Positions 1-8,178 of a stretch of DNA of 64,000 bases are shown here, piece by piece. How positions within the stretch are numbered: the stretch's first letter is position 1; each line of letters starts with the position of its first letter. Origin of the DNA: an uncultured Paracoccaceae bacterium (lineage in GTDB: Bacteria; Pseudomonadota; Alphaproteobacteria; Rhodobacterales; Rhodobacteraceae). Under the pieces are notes generated by a model that worked only from the letters and a program-made list of their open reading frames with translations, was not told the origin of the DNA and ran no database searches. A program made the position numbers and the translations under genes. The stretch lies in NCBI GenBank assembly GCA_937916485.1, contig CALFSV010000342.1, forward strand, positions 1 through 64,000, in the 5' to 3' direction.

Positions 1-1
1 C

Positions 2-808
2 CCCGCTGCACCGCGTGCCGTGGGCCTTTTGCGTGTGCGGGCGAAATCAGATGGAGCAGGAGGCAGCCGGATCGAGGGGCTTCGGCAGGACGGATCGCTC
101 AAGGCATTGTTTCCCCGGGCTGCTACCCATGGACCGCTTGAGGCGGTTTTTCTGAATACTGCCGGTGGCCTGACAGGGGGCGACCGGATGCAGATCCGCG
201 CCGAAGTTGGGCCCGGAGCGCATCTTATTGTCTCGAGCCAGGCGGCAGAGCGGGCCTATCGCGCCCAGCCGGGCCCGTCGGCCCGGGTTGACCTGACATT
301 GACGGTTGAAGACGGGGGGCGGCTGGACTGGCTGCCGCAAGAGACCATCGTATTCGAAGGGGCGGCCTTGTCCCGGCGGATGTCCCTGGACCTTGCTGCC
401 GGGGGACGGGCGCTGATTGTGGAGCCGCTGATCCTGGGCCGCATGGCTATGGGCGAGACAGTGCGTGACGCACAGATACGCGACCGCTGGGAAATCCGGC
501 GCGATGGGCGTCTGGTCTTTGCCGATGCGTTGAACCTTTCGGGCGATCTTTCGGCGGTGATGCGCCTGACGGGCACGGGGGGCGGGGCGCGGGCCATGGC
601 GGCGCTGGTCTATGCCGGGCCCGATGCCGCCAGCCTGCTGGAGCCGCTGCGCGCCCTGCTTCCGCCGACGGCGGGGGCCAGTCTGGTGCGTGAGGGCATT
701 GTTTTCGCCCGCTTTCTCGCTGAGGATGGGTTATATCTGCGCCGGGACCTGATCCCGGCGATCGAACGGCTTACGGGGTGCCCCGTGCCGAAAGTCTGGA
801 GGCTCTGA
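2..808 (+). CDS. ureD: Urease accessory protein UreD (5' end outside window)
   Basis: UreD is a scaffold that binds apo-urease together with UreF and UreG during nickel insertion. 268 residues are visible. The frame is open to the window edge and the upstream codons (PAAPRAVG) resemble the usual UreD N-terminus (PRA-G), so the gene probably starts before base 1. A GTG at 20 is the first start codon in view. Recognisable family features are the NTAGGLTGGD motif near residue 50, the PQETIVFEGA segment near 115, and the C-terminal arginine-rich LRRDLIPAIERLTG stretch. It ends 6 bp before ureA and is the first gene seen of the urease operon. Identity is firm; the true start is not visible. Confidence 0.93.
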   Translation, partial: PAAPRAVGLLRVRAKSDGAGGSRIEGLRQDGSLKALFPRAATHGPLEAVFLNTAGGLTGGDRMQIRAEVGPGAHLIVSSQAAERAYRAQPGPSARVDLTLTVEDGGRLDWLPQETIVFEGAALSRRMSLDLAAGGRALIVEPLILGRMAMGETVRDAQIRDRWEIRRDGRLVFADALNLSGDLSAVMRLTGTGGGARAMAALVYAGPDAASLLEPLRALLPPTAGASLVREGIVFARFLAEDGLYLRRDLIPAIERLTGCPVPKVWRL

Positions 809-814
809 CAACCG

Positions 815-1117
815 ATGCAACTGACCCCGCGTGAAAAGGACAAGCTCCTGATCTCAATGGCCGCCGAAGTGGCCCGCAAGCGCCTTGCCAGGGGCGTGAA
901 GCTTAATCATCCCGAGGCGATCGCGCTGATCACCGATGCGGTGGTCGAGGGCGCCCGCGACGGTCGGTCGGTCGCGGATATGATGGAGGCCGGAGCCCAT
1001 GTGATCACGGCGGATCAGTGCATGGAGGGGATCGCTGAGATGATCCACGAGGTGCAGGTGGAGGCGACATTTCCCGATGGCACTAAGCTGGTCACTGTCC
1101 ACCAGCCGATCCGATGA
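815..1117 (+). CDS. ureA: Urease gamma subunit UreA
   Basis: Smallest structural subunit of the nickel enzyme that hydrolyses urea to ammonia and carbamate. At 100 residues it has exactly the usual gamma length. It begins [12 protein letters not shown] and keeps the family segments [13 protein letters not shown] and the C-terminal [25 protein letters not shown] lies about 12 bp upstream, inside the end of ureD. It is followed by a 54-bp gap containing a short repeated element before ureB. Confidence 0.98.
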   Translation: MQLTPREKDKLLISMAAEVARKRLARGVKLNHPEAIALITDAVVEGARDGRSVADMMEAGAHVITADQCMEGIAEMIHEVQVEATFPDGTKLVTVHQPIR

Positions 1118-1130
1118 CGACGGATCGTGT

Positions 1131-1160
1131 GATTTTTGAGTATTTGGGACGAAGCGAAGG
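1131..1160 (+). repeat. Interspersed intergenic element, copy A (between ureA and ureB)
   Basis: The ureA-ureB spacer carries GATTTTTGAGTATTTGGGAC followed by GAAGCGAAGG. Nearly the same string recurs at 25954-25981, and a diverged form at 31784-31806. The three copies lie in unrelated intergenic positions, so this is a dispersed short element rather than part of a gene. Function unknown. Here it lies inside an operon, just before the ureB ribosome site. Confidence 0.6.
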
Positions 1161-1171
1161 GATGACGGCTG

Positions 1172-1477
1172 ATGATACCCGGTGAAGTGATGACGGCGGA
1201 TGGCTTTCTTGAGTTGAACGCCGGTCGCGAGGCGGTGACCCTGATGGTGGCCAATACCGGCGACCGCCCGGTACAGGTGGGATCGCATTACCATTTCTAC
1301 GAGACGAACCCGGCGCTTGATTTCGATCGTGAGGCGGCGCGGGGCCGCAGGCTTGATATCGCGGCGGGTACTGCCGTTCGGTTCGAGCCGGGCCAGCGCC
1401 GCGAGGTGAACCTGATCGAGATTGCCGGGGCCAGGGAAATTTTTGGTTTCAATGGCAAGGTGATGGGCCCGCTTTGA
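1172..1477 (+). CDS. ureB: Urease beta subunit UreB
   Basis: Second structural subunit of urease, packing around the alpha subunit. 101 residues, normal for the family, beginning [16 protein letters not shown] with the typical [19 protein letters not shown] motif near residues 32-50, the VRFEPGQ segment and the C-terminal [10 protein letters not shown]. The start is fixed by the conserved MIPGE opening. It lies between ureA and ureC in the standard order. Confidence 0.98.
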   Translation: MIPGEVMTADGFLELNAGREAVTLMVANTGDRPVQVGSHYHFYETNPALDFDREAARGRRLDIAAGTAVRFEPGQRREVNLIEIAGAREIFGFNGKVMGPL

Positions 1478-1535
1478 TCCCGAGCGGATCGAGACCGGAC
1501 TTTGTGAGAGACGACAGACACGAGGAGTTGCGCTA

Positions 1536-3296
1536 ATGGCCACCCGAATTTCCCGCCGCGATTATGCCGCCATGTTTGGCCCCACCGTGGGCGACCGGGT
1601 CCGGCTGGCCGATACCGAGCTTGTCATCGAGGTCGAGCGCGATCTGACAGCCGATGCCGTCGGTGCGGCCCTGAGCGGGGGCGCCGGCCCGAATGCCGCG
1701 ATATACGGCGAAGAGGTCAAGTTTGGCGGCGGCAAGGTCATCCGCGACGGCATGGGCCAGAGCCAGGTGACCCGCGCTGGCGGTGCCGTCGATACGGTCA
1801 TCACCAACGCCCTGATCGTCGACTATACCGGGGTGATCAAGGCCGATGTCGGCCTGAAGGACGGTCGCATCGTGGCCATTGGCAAGGCTGGCAACCCCGA
1901 TACCCAGCCTGGGGTCAACATCATTGTGGGCCCGGGGACCGAGGCTATTGCCGGAGAAGGTCGTATCCTGACGGCGGGCGGTATCGACAGCCATATCCAT
2001 TTCATCTGTCCACAGCAGATCGAGGATGCCCTGCACTCGGGCCTGACCACCATGATTGGCGGTGGCACTGGCCCAGCCCATGGTACCCTGGCCACCACCT
2101 GCACCCCCGGCCCCTGGCATCTGGGCCGCATGATGCAGGCTGCCGACGCCTTTCCCATGAACCTGATGTTCGCCGGCAAGGGCAATGCATCCCGCCCCGA
2201 GGCGCTGGTTGAGCAGGTCCTGGGGGGGGCCGCCTGTCTGAAGCTGCACGAGGATTGGGGCACGACCCCGGCCGCCATCGACTGTTGCCTGTCCGTGGCG
2301 GACGATATGGACGTGCAGGTCATGATCCATACCGACACCCTGAACGAGAGCGGGTTTGTCGAGAACACAGTCGGCGCCATTAAGGGCCGCACCATCCACG
2401 CCTTTCATACCGAAGGGGCCGGTGGGGGCCATGCTCCGGACATCATCAAGATCTGTGGCGAGGCCCATGTGCTGCCGTCCTCGACCAACCCGACCCGTCC
2501 CTTCACGGTCAATACGGTGGACGAACACCTCGACATGCTGATGGTCTGTCATCACCTTGACAAGTCGATCCCCGAGGATGTGGCCTTTGCCGAAAGCCGC
2601 ATTCGCCGCGAGACCATCGCCGCCGAGGATATCCTGCACGACATGGGTGCCTTTTCGATCATCGCCTCGGACAGCCAGGCCATGGGCCGTGTTGGCGAGG
2701 TGATCATCCGCACCTGGCAGACGGCCCACAAGATGCGCGTCCAGCGCGGCCGTCTTGCCGAAGAGGTGGGGTCGAACGACAATTTCCGCGTCCGCCGCTA
2801 CATTGCCAAATACACCATCAACCCTGCCATCGCCCATGGCATCAGCCATGAGGTGGGGTCTATCGAGGTTGGCAAGCGCGCTGACCTCGTGCTTTGGAAC
2901 CCTGCCTTTTTCGGGGTGAAGCCCGAGATGGTTCTGATGGGCGGCACCATCGTCTGCGCCCAGATGGGCGATCCCAATGCCTCGATCCCGACGCCGCAGC
3001 CGGTCTACACCCGGCCGATGTTCGGGGCCTATGGCCGGTCGGTTGAGAATTCTTCCGTTATCTTTGTCAGTGCCGCTGCCGCGGATGCCCGGATCGGCGA
3101 AAGCCTTGGCCTGGCCAAGCAGACCCTGGCCGTCGTGAACACCCGGGGCATTGGCAAGAAGGATCTGAAGCTGAACGACGCCATGCCCCATGTTGAGGTC
3201 AACCCCGAGACCTACGAGGTGCGTGCAGATGGTGAGTTGTTGACCTGCGAACCGGCTGAGAGCTTGCCAATGGCGCAACGATACTTCCTGTTCTGA
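1536..3296 (+). CDS. ureC: Urease alpha (catalytic) subunit UreC with an N-terminal insertion
   Basis: Catalytic subunit with the dinuclear nickel centre. 586 residues, about 17 more than the usual 567-572. Nickel ligands and catalytic residues are all visible: the HIH pair in [14 protein letters not shown] (near 150), the carbamylated lysine in CLKLHEDWG (near 236), the histidines in HTDTLNE and [15 protein letters not shown], the flap segment MVCHHLD, and the metal aspartate in ASDSQAMGR. The extra length is an Ala/Gly-rich insert at residues 39-56 between EVERDLT and [10 protein letters not shown], where classical ureases join directly. The start has a clear GAGGAG ribosome site at 1520-1525. 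An inverted repeat begins at the stop codon. Confidence 0.98.
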   Translation: MATRISRRDYAAMFGPTVGDRVRLADTELVIEVERDLTADAVGAALSGGAGPNAAIYGEEVKFGGGKVIRDGMGQSQVTRAGGAVDTVITNALIVDYTGVIKADVGLKDGRIVAIGKAGNPDTQPGVNIIVGPGTEAIAGEGRILTAGGIDSHIHFICPQQIEDALHSGLTTMIGGGTGPAHGTLATTCTPGPWHLGRMMQAADAFPMNLMFAGKGNASRPEALVEQVLGGAACLKLHEDWGTTPAAIDCCLSVADDMDVQVMIHTDTLNESGFVENTVGAIKGRTIHAFHTEGAGGGHAPDIIKICGEAHVLPSSTNPTRPFTVNTVDEHLDMLMVCHHLDKSIPEDVAFAESRIRRETIAAEDILHDMGAFSIIASDSQAMGRVGEVIIRTWQTAHKMRVQRGRLAEEVGSNDNFRVRRYIAKYTINPAIAHGISHEVGSIEVGKRADLVLWNPAFFGVKPEMVLMGGTIVCAQMGDPNASIPTPQPVYTRPMFGAYGRSVENSSVIFVSAAAADARIGESLGLAKQTLAVVNTRGIGKKDLKLNDAMPHVEVNPETYEVRADGELLTCEPAESLPMAQRYFLF

Positions 3297-3332
3297 CGCT
3301 GGCCCGAACGGGACGGAACAAGGGAGCGTCAG
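3293..3332 (+). terminator. Inverted repeat at the ureC stop
   Basis: CTGACGCT (3293-3300, overlapping the ureC stop) is matched by AGCGTCAG (3325-3332) across a 24-nt loop. There is no T tract, so this may be an attenuator or RNA-processing hairpin separating abundant ureABC message from the downstream accessory genes rather than a full terminator. Assignment is inferred only from symmetry and position. Confidence 0.35.
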
Positions 3333-3629
3333 CTGCCAGGAGGCCGCGGTGCGCGTGGCTGGCGCAGGGCGCACCATTGGCATCACCGCCTTGCGGCCGA
3401 CCGGGTAAAAGAGACATGTGCCCTTTGTCGCAGGGGCGCGACTTTGCATGTATCCGAGTGCTACTCGTCGCTCACGGCCGGCCGGTTTTCCCGTGCAAAG
3501 GGGTTTTCGGGGCCGTCGTCCTTGGCTAGGCTTTGGGGAAAACAGACCGCTACAGTATTGGATTGTGACCCTTCGAGTTCAGCTGACGGGTGACATGCCG
3601 GAACGTCCTGTCACTCCAGAGGGTACCCC
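3297..3629. other. 333-bp gap between ureC and the next gene
   Basis: No convincing gene. A 71-codon frame at 3418-3633 has arginine-rich, non-family composition and is rejected. The gap holds the inverted repeat at its left end, a GCTAGGCT box at 3525-3532 (also seen upstream of two other genes, at 35150 and 35895) that may be a -10 element, and a GAGGG ribosome site just before the ATG at 3630. A separate promoter for the distal genes is possible. Confidence 0.5.
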
Positions 3630-4226
3630 ATGATCCGCTCAAGTCTTGCCGCCTGTCTAATTGTCGTTCCAATGATCGGGGCTGCCCAAAACGCCTGTCC
3701 CGGCCCTGCCGATCGCAATAAGCCGATCCGGATTGTCTTTGAGGATGACACGGTCGAGGTTTATCGCCGGCAAGCCGGGCCTGTGACCCTGATCGAGGGG
3801 TTTGACGGTGGGACATTGACCTACACGATCGAAGTGGTCCACGGCACCCACATGTTATCCTACGAGGCTATTGTCGACGGAGTGCCGGACCGCTCCAGCC
3901 GGATCGACTACGACTACGGACTTGGCCCGTCGGGCATGCCGGTTCCGTCGCCGGGGGGGCGTTGGCAAGTGGATGCGGTGTTCAGGGATATTGACGGATC
4001 CCACCCCGAGGCTCAGTCGCAGGCCTATGGACCTTTGCAGACGATCCAGATCGGTGCCTGCACCTACGACGCCTTTGATGTCTACATCGCCTACGATAGC
4101 CCGGATGGCTACATGGAGACCCTTGTCTACTTGCCTGCGCTTGAGTTGGGTTATCTTTACCGCACCCAGACAGACAATGATCCGGCCTTCCCGGTCGCGG
4201 CGGTGGGGATCGAGCTTGGCAAGTGA
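3630..4226 (+). CDS. Hypothetical exported protein
   Basis: 198 residues. The N-terminus MIRSSLAACLIVVPMIGAAQ is a good Sec signal peptide (positively charged start, hydrophobic core, A-x-A-like cleavage), so the mature protein should be periplasmic. Two cysteines occur in the mature part (near 23 and 148) and could form a disulfide. The rest is mixed polar with many aromatic and glycine residues and looks beta-rich. I do not recognise a family. It sits inside the urease gene run, but nothing in the sequence ties it to urease. The ribosome site GAGGG is 9 bp from the ATG. Confidence 0.75.
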   Translation: MIRSSLAACLIVVPMIGAAQNACPGPADRNKPIRIVFEDDTVEVYRRQAGPVTLIEGFDGGTLTYTIEVVHGTHMLSYEAIVDGVPDRSSRIDYDYGLGPSGMPVPSPGGRWQVDAVFRDIDGSHPEAQSQAYGPLQTIQIGACTYDAFDVYIAYDSPDGYMETLVYLPALELGYLYRTQTDNDPAFPVAAVGIELGK

Positions 4227-4348
4227 GTGAAGATGCGTTGCGTTTTCTGCACAGCGGCCATGCGGCATTGTGCGTTGTTATTCGGCCCGCAAAGGGCACA
4301 TTAGAGCACAGGGGAGGAAGCGACGAGTGAACCAACACGGAGTTTCCG

Positions 4349-4582
4349 ATGACACATACATATTTCGGCCAGGTTTTCACTGGGGGCACAGAGTCCCTGA
4401 CGAACCTGTTGCTTGCACCATTTCGCGCCCTTGGTCGGGGCCTTGTTCACATGGCCGAAAACGATCGCCGGATGATTGCAGTCGAAAAGCTGCACAAGAT
4501 GACCGATGCAGAACTGACCGCTATGGGCACCAATCGTGCCGATCGCGTTCGTCAGATTTTCGCCGCCAGCGGCGCAATCTGA
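4349..4582 (+). CDS. Small DUF1127-like protein
   Basis: 77 residues. The C-terminal half (KLHKMTDAELTAMGTNRADRVRQIF, in pieces: KLHKMTDAEL, MGTNRADRV) follows the DUF1127 pattern of an L-x-x-L/M-T/S-D-x-E-L core followed by a basic helix. Such small proteins are common in Rhodobacteraceae; some have RNA-related or phosphate and carbon-storage regulatory roles, but most are unstudied. A GGAG ribosome site lies 7 bp upstream. It precedes ureE by 19 bp and so probably shares its transcript. Role here unknown. Confidence 0.7.
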   Translation: MTHTYFGQVFTGGTESLTNLLLAPFRALGRGLVHMAENDRRMIAVEKLHKMTDAELTAMGTNRADRVRQIFAASGAI

Positions 4583-4601
4583 TCCAGACCGGGGTGGGCG
4601 C

Positions 4602-5156
4602 ATGACGTCCACCCGGCCTGCCACGGCGCATTCCGTGCGCCGCCTGACGCCCGGGGACACGATCCTCGACCGCGTCGTGCTAAGTTACGAAGACCGCTTG
4701 ATCCGCCGCAAAAGGCTGTTGACCGTAACCGGTATGGCAGTCTTGGCCGATCTGGCCCAGACGATCAGCCTGGATGAGGGCGACGCCCTTGTTCTGACCG
4801 ACGGCAGCCTGATCGCGATCGGGGCCGCCGTCGAAGAGCTGCTGGAGGTCACTGGCCCACTGGTCCAGCTGGCCTGGCATATCGGCAATCGACACACCCC
4901 TTGCCAGATAGAGCCAGACCGGATCGTCATCCGGCAGGACAAGGTCATGCGCGACATGCTGGCCGGGTTGGGGGCGACCTTGCGCCCCTTTACCGGGCCG
5001 TTCACGCCCGGCGGTGGGGCCTATGGCCATGGCCGGACAATGGGCCACGATCATGGTCATAGCCATCATGGCGGACTGGCGGATGACCCCCTTGGTCATG
5101 ATCATTCCCATGATCACCCTCACGACCATTCTCATGACCATACCCATGAACACTGA
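4602..5156 (+). CDS. ureE: Urease accessory protein UreE (nickel metallochaperone)
   Basis: UreE delivers nickel to the urease activation complex. 184 residues from the ATG at 4602; the frame is open further upstream, but the product begins sensibly there (MTSTRPATAHSV). The N-terminal domain includes DRVVLSYEDRLIRRKR and the peptide-binding fold. The C-terminal metal domain has WHIGNRHTPCQI with the conserved HIGNRH histidines. The tail, roughly residues 150-184, is extremely histidine-rich (repeats of HDH and HSHD, about 20 His), as in nickel-storing UreE forms. Its stop overlaps the ureF start by 11 bp. Confidence 0.96.
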   Translation: MTSTRPATAHSVRRLTPGDTILDRVVLSYEDRLIRRKRLLTVTGMAVLADLAQTISLDEGDALVLTDGSLIAIGAAVEELLEVTGPLVQLAWHIGNRHTPCQIEPDRIVIRQDKVMRDMLAGLGATLRPFTGPFTPGGGAYGHGRTMGHDHGHSHHGGLADDPLGHDHSHDHPHDHSHDHTHEH

Positions 5157-5787
5157 ACACCTGTTGACGCTGACCCAATGGCTGTCGCCTGCCTATCCGG
5201 TCGGCGGCTTTGCCTGGTCGCATGGTCTTGAGACCGCGATTGCCAACGGGCAGGTCAGTGACAGTGACACCCTGCAAGCCTGGCTTACGGCTGTACTGAC
5301 CCACGGGGCAGGGCGGGCGGACGCCATCCTGTTGGGTGCCGCCCATGCCGCGACCCCGGACACTTTGCCCGAGGTTGCTGCCTTGGCGGATGCCCTTGCC
5401 CCCTCGCAAGAGCGTCGGGCCGAAACCCTGTCACAGGGTGCCGCCTTTGCCGCCACCACCTGCGAGGTTTGGGGGCTGGACCTGCCCGACATGGCCTATC
5501 CGGTCGTCATCGGAAGGGCGGCTGCCTTGATGGGCCTCCCCGCCGTGCCGCCTGCGCAGATGATGTTGCAGGCGATGATGTCCAATCAGGTGCAGGCAGC
5601 GCAGCGCCTTATGCGGCTGGGCCAGACCAAGGCCCAGGGCGTTCTGGCCCGGCTGACCCCCCTTTGTGCCCGGATCGCGGAAGAGGCGGTGCCGGCAGGG
5701 CTGGATGCCCTTGGCAGCGCAGCCTTTGCCATCGACATCGCTGCCATGCGCCACGAAGAGCTTAGCCCCAGGCTGTTCCGGTCATGA
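5146..5787 (+). CDS. ureF: Urease accessory protein UreF
   Basis: UreF acts with UreD and UreG as the activation complex that gates nickel transfer. I place the start at the ATG at 5146 (MNTEHLLTLTQWLSPAYPVGG), giving 213 residues, typical for UreF. The frame is open about 44 codons upstream, but that part reads through the histidine-tail DNA of ureE. Family motifs: SPAYPVGGFAWSHGLE near residues 13-28, and the helical middle with GRAAALMGLP. It overlaps ureE by 11 bp and the next gene by 4 bp, implying translational coupling. Confidence 0.95.
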   Translation: MNTEHLLTLTQWLSPAYPVGGFAWSHGLETAIANGQVSDSDTLQAWLTAVLTHGAGRADAILLGAAHAATPDTLPEVAALADALAPSQERRAETLSQGAAFAATTCEVWGLDLPDMAYPVVIGRAAALMGLPAVPPAQMMLQAMMSNQVQAAQRLMRLGQTKAQGVLARLTPLCARIAEEAVPAGLDALGSAAFAIDIAAMRHEELSPRLFRS

Positions 5788-6203
5788 CGGCAGGCGTTGG
5801 CCTTTTCCTGCTGCTTGACCTTGTTCTTTTGTCGCTGGCCGCCATCCATCTTCTGTGGGCGCTGGGCTGGTGGTTTCCGATCCGGGACGAGGCGCGGCTG
5901 GTCAAGGCTGTGGTTGGTATGAAGGGGGCAACCCGCATGCCCGGCCCCATCCCTTGCGCGCTGATCGCCGCGGCCCTTGTCATCGCGGCCGGTCTGCCCT
6001 GGATCACACCTGGCCCAATCCGGCAGACGGGGTTGGTGATTGCAACCGGCACCTTTGCGGTTCGAGGAATTCTGGCCTATCGCCCGTCGTGGCGGGCGCT
6101 TACCTCCGAAGAGCCGTTTGCCACTCTCGACCGGCGGTTCTATGGTCCGCTTTGCCTGTTCCTCGCGGTGGCATTCGCCGCTCTCGTTTTCAAAGGGTTC
6201 TGA
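5784..6203 (+). CDS. DUF3995 integral membrane protein in the urease operon
   Basis: 139 residues with four predicted membrane helices (about 4-26, 51-70, 77-96 and 118-137). Features match DUF3995: an early helix with [11 protein letters not shown], then the short [11 protein letters not shown] loop before the last helix. The start overlaps the ureF stop by 4 bp and ureG follows after 1 bp, so it is firmly embedded in the accessory operon. Its role is not established. A part in urea or nickel handling at the membrane is only an inference from position. Confidence 0.85.
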   Translation: MTAGVGLFLLLDLVLLSLAAIHLLWALGWWFPIRDEARLVKAVVGMKGATRMPGPIPCALIAAALVIAAGLPWITPGPIRQTGLVIATGTFAVRGILAYRPSWRALTSEEPFATLDRRFYGPLCLFLAVAFAALVFKGF

Positions 6204-6204
6204 C

Positions 6205-6819
6205 GTGCCTCTTTCCCCTCATGGCCCCCTCAAGGTTGGCATCGGCGGCCCGGTTGGCGCTGGCAAGACAACGCTGACCGCAGCGCTGGCCCGCGCGCTC
6301 AAGGACCGGCTCAGCCTCGCTGTCATCACCAATGACATTTACACCCAAGAGGATGCCGAGGCGCTGATGCGTATGCAGATCCTGTCTGGTGACAGGGTGA
6401 TGGGGGTGGAAACCGGGGGCTGTCCGCATACCGCGATTCGCGAGGATGCCTCGATCAACCTCGCCGCGGTGGCAGAGCTGCGCGACCGCCACGCGGATCT
6501 TGAGCTGATCCTGATCGAAAGCGGGGGCGACAATCTGTCGGCCACCTTCTCGCCCGAGCTGGCCGATGTGACGATCTATGTCATCGACGTCGCAGCGGGC
6601 GAAGAGATCCCGCGCAAGGGGGGGCCGGCCATCACCCGGTCGGACATTCTGGTGATCAACAAGACCGACCTTGCGCCCTATGTCGGGGCCTCGCTTGAGG
6701 TGATGGACCGCGACGCCCGCCGGATGCGAGGAGAGCGGCCCTTTGTCTTTGCCAGCCTGCGGAATGGTGAGGGCGTGGCTGAAGTCGTGGCCCTTCTGGA
6801 AGACCTCGGCGGTCTTTGA
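6205..6819 (+). CDS. ureG: Urease accessory GTPase UreG
   Basis: SIMIBI-class GTPase that drives nickel insertion into urease. The GTG at 6205 begins [15 protein letters not shown] and gives 204 residues, the family norm. P-loop [11 protein letters not shown] near residue 15, the nickel-binding [15 protein letters not shown] (CPH motif) near 70, [17 protein letters not shown] near 100, and the NKTDLAP guanine-specificity motif near 150. One base separates it from the DUF3995 gene. The urease gene set visible here (D, A, B, C, E, F, G) is complete. Confidence 0.97.
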   Translation: MPLSPHGPLKVGIGGPVGAGKTTLTAALARALKDRLSLAVITNDIYTQEDAEALMRMQILSGDRVMGVETGGCPHTAIREDASINLAAVAELRDRHADLELILIESGGDNLSATFSPELADVTIYVIDVAAGEEIPRKGGPAITRSDILVINKTDLAPYVGASLEVMDRDARRMRGERPFVFASLRNGEGVAEVVALLEDLGGL

Positions 6820-6838
6820 GGCGGCATCTGGCGGGGCC

Positions 6839-8077
6839 TCAGGCCCCCGTTGCCATCGCGCCGTAGGCCTGCCTGCCGCCCACAAGGGTCAGGCGCGGCA
6901 CCGGTGTGCCGCCCTCCGGCCAGTCCAGCAGTACCAGATCAGCCCGAAGCCCCGCGGCCAGTCGGCCCCGGTCCGTCAGCCCGGACGCCCGCGCCGGTCC
7001 GCCTGACACAAGGTCCCAAAGCTTTGGCAAAGGCGCCACCTTGTCGGCATGCAGTCGGGCAACAGCCCCCAGCATGGCGGGATAAAAGTAATCAGACGCC
7101 AGAATATCGCACAGACCCGCCGCGATCATGTCGGCCGCACCGGGACTGCCGAGATGGCTGCCGCCGCGCATGCCGTTGGGCGCGCCAAAGGCGATCATGT
7201 CGCCTGCCGCCCTCGCGGCCTCTGCCACTTTGACGGACATCGGAAACTCGGAAATCCGGGCCCCTAGCGCACGGTAGTAGTCCCGCGTCTCGATCTGGCT
7301 GTCATCGTGGGACAGCATCGGAGCGCCCTTGTCCCGGCCCATCGCCGCCAGCCGCTCGATCGCGGCGGGCACCTGCGGTCGCCGGTCCCAGACCTCGTTC
7401 AACAGGGACACAAAGGCCTCTGCCGTCATCCCGGACCGTTCCCCCCGGGCCTTCATCTTGGCGGCAAAGCGGGGCGTTGTCGTATCCGCCACGGGGAAGT
7501 CGGGCGAATGGTCAAAGGGCCGATCCTGCAGCGGCGTATCGGGATGCAGAAGGGCCATCGAGGTATGGTCGTTGAAGGCGATAGAGGGGGCCAGCGGTCC
7601 GGCAAGGGCCGCTTCGATCAGGTCGATAGCTTCAAAGCAGAAGGTCTCCCAACGCAGTTGGACGCGGTTCTCTACCGTCAGTCTGGGGGCCAGTCGGGCC
7701 AGCGCATCGACCAGCTTTGTGCCTTGATCAACGGATCTCAGTCCCGGCTCCCAACTTAGCGTCAGGGCGTGATAGGCGGTGGCAATCCCGTTTGCGGCAA
7801 GTTGCCGGTCCGTTTCAAGCAAAGCGGTGTCGATGGGGATGAACACGCCGGGGCGTGGCATGATCTGGCGTTCAAAGGCGTCGCCGTGGATGTCGATCAT
7901 GGCCGGGGCGAGGATCATGCCACGCGCGTCGATCCGTCGGGCGCCATCTGCCGGCACATCGATCCCGGTGATCTGGCCATTCTCGATCCGCAGGCTGTCA
8001 GGCACCAGCCTGTCCTCCATAAGCAGGGTCGCGCCTTCGAAGATGACGGCTTCTATCGGGGGCAGGCCGTGAAACAT
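6839..8077 (-). CDS. phnM: PhnM-like alpha-D-ribose 1-methylphosphonate 5-triphosphate diphosphatase
   Basis: Amidohydrolase-superfamily protein resembling PhnM, which removes pyrophosphate from the ribose-methylphosphonate intermediate of the C-P lyase pathway. Visible motifs: DIHGDAFER (metal histidine), FNDHTS, LSHDDS, and APNGMRGGSHLGSPGA near the C-terminus. I prefer the ATG at 8077 (MFHGLPPIEAVIF, 412 residues). An upstream TTG at 8170 would add 31 residues of low-similarity sequence. It lies directly behind glpD on the same strand with no other phn gene in view, so either it is an orphan of a dispersed C-P lyase set or it has another amidohydrolase substrate. Confidence 0.82.
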   Translation of the reverse strand: MFHGLPPIEAVIFEGATLLMEDRLVPDSLRIENGQITGIDVPADGARRIDARGMILAPAMIDIHGDAFERQIMPRPGVFIPIDTALLETDRQLAANGIATAYHALTLSWEPGLRSVDQGTKLVDALARLAPRLTVENRVQLRWETFCFEAIDLIEAALAGPLAPSIAFNDHTSMALLHPDTPLQDRPFDHSPDFPVADTTTPRFAAKMKARGERSGMTAEAFVSLLNEVWDRRPQVPAAIERLAAMGRDKGAPMLSHDDSQIETRDYYRALGARISEFPMSVKVAEAARAAGDMIAFGAPNGMRGGSHLGSPGAADMIAAGLCDILASDYFYPAMLGAVARLHADKVAPLPKLWDLVSGGPARASGLTDRGRLAAGLRADLVLLDWPEGGTPVPRLTLVGGRQAYGAMATGA

Positions 8078-8106
8078 GGGGTGATCCGGTGGTTGGGTTC
8101 GGCGCA

Positions 8107-8129
8107 CCCTGACTGACCGCTGGTCAGGG
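8107..8129. promoter_or_regulatory. Palindrome between glpD and the phnM-like gene
   Basis: CCCTGAC (8107-8113) pairs with GTCAGGG (8123-8129) around a 9-nt loop; an alternative nested symmetry is TGACC-GC-TGGTCA. It lies just upstream of the preferred phnM start on the minus strand. No T run follows in that direction. It may be an operator or a weak hairpin; no known protein is assigned. Confidence 0.35.
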
Positions 8130-8178
8130 GTCAAATGACGGTTTTTTGGCAGTCGCGTCGTGTCGGCCAAGTGAGGCT

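Noticed and set aside
1533..3449. Long open frame (638 codons) on the minus strand opposite ureC
   Set aside because: It is a mirror of ureC caused by high GC; composition is His/Gly/Arg-rich without any family motif, and ureC is certain.
3418..3633. 71-codon frame between ureC and the exported protein
   Set aside because: Arg/Pro-rich with no ribosome site; runs into the next gene.
5100..5160. CAT/GAT-rich repeat region considered as a DNA repeat array
   Set aside because: It simply codes for the histidine-rich tail of UreE.
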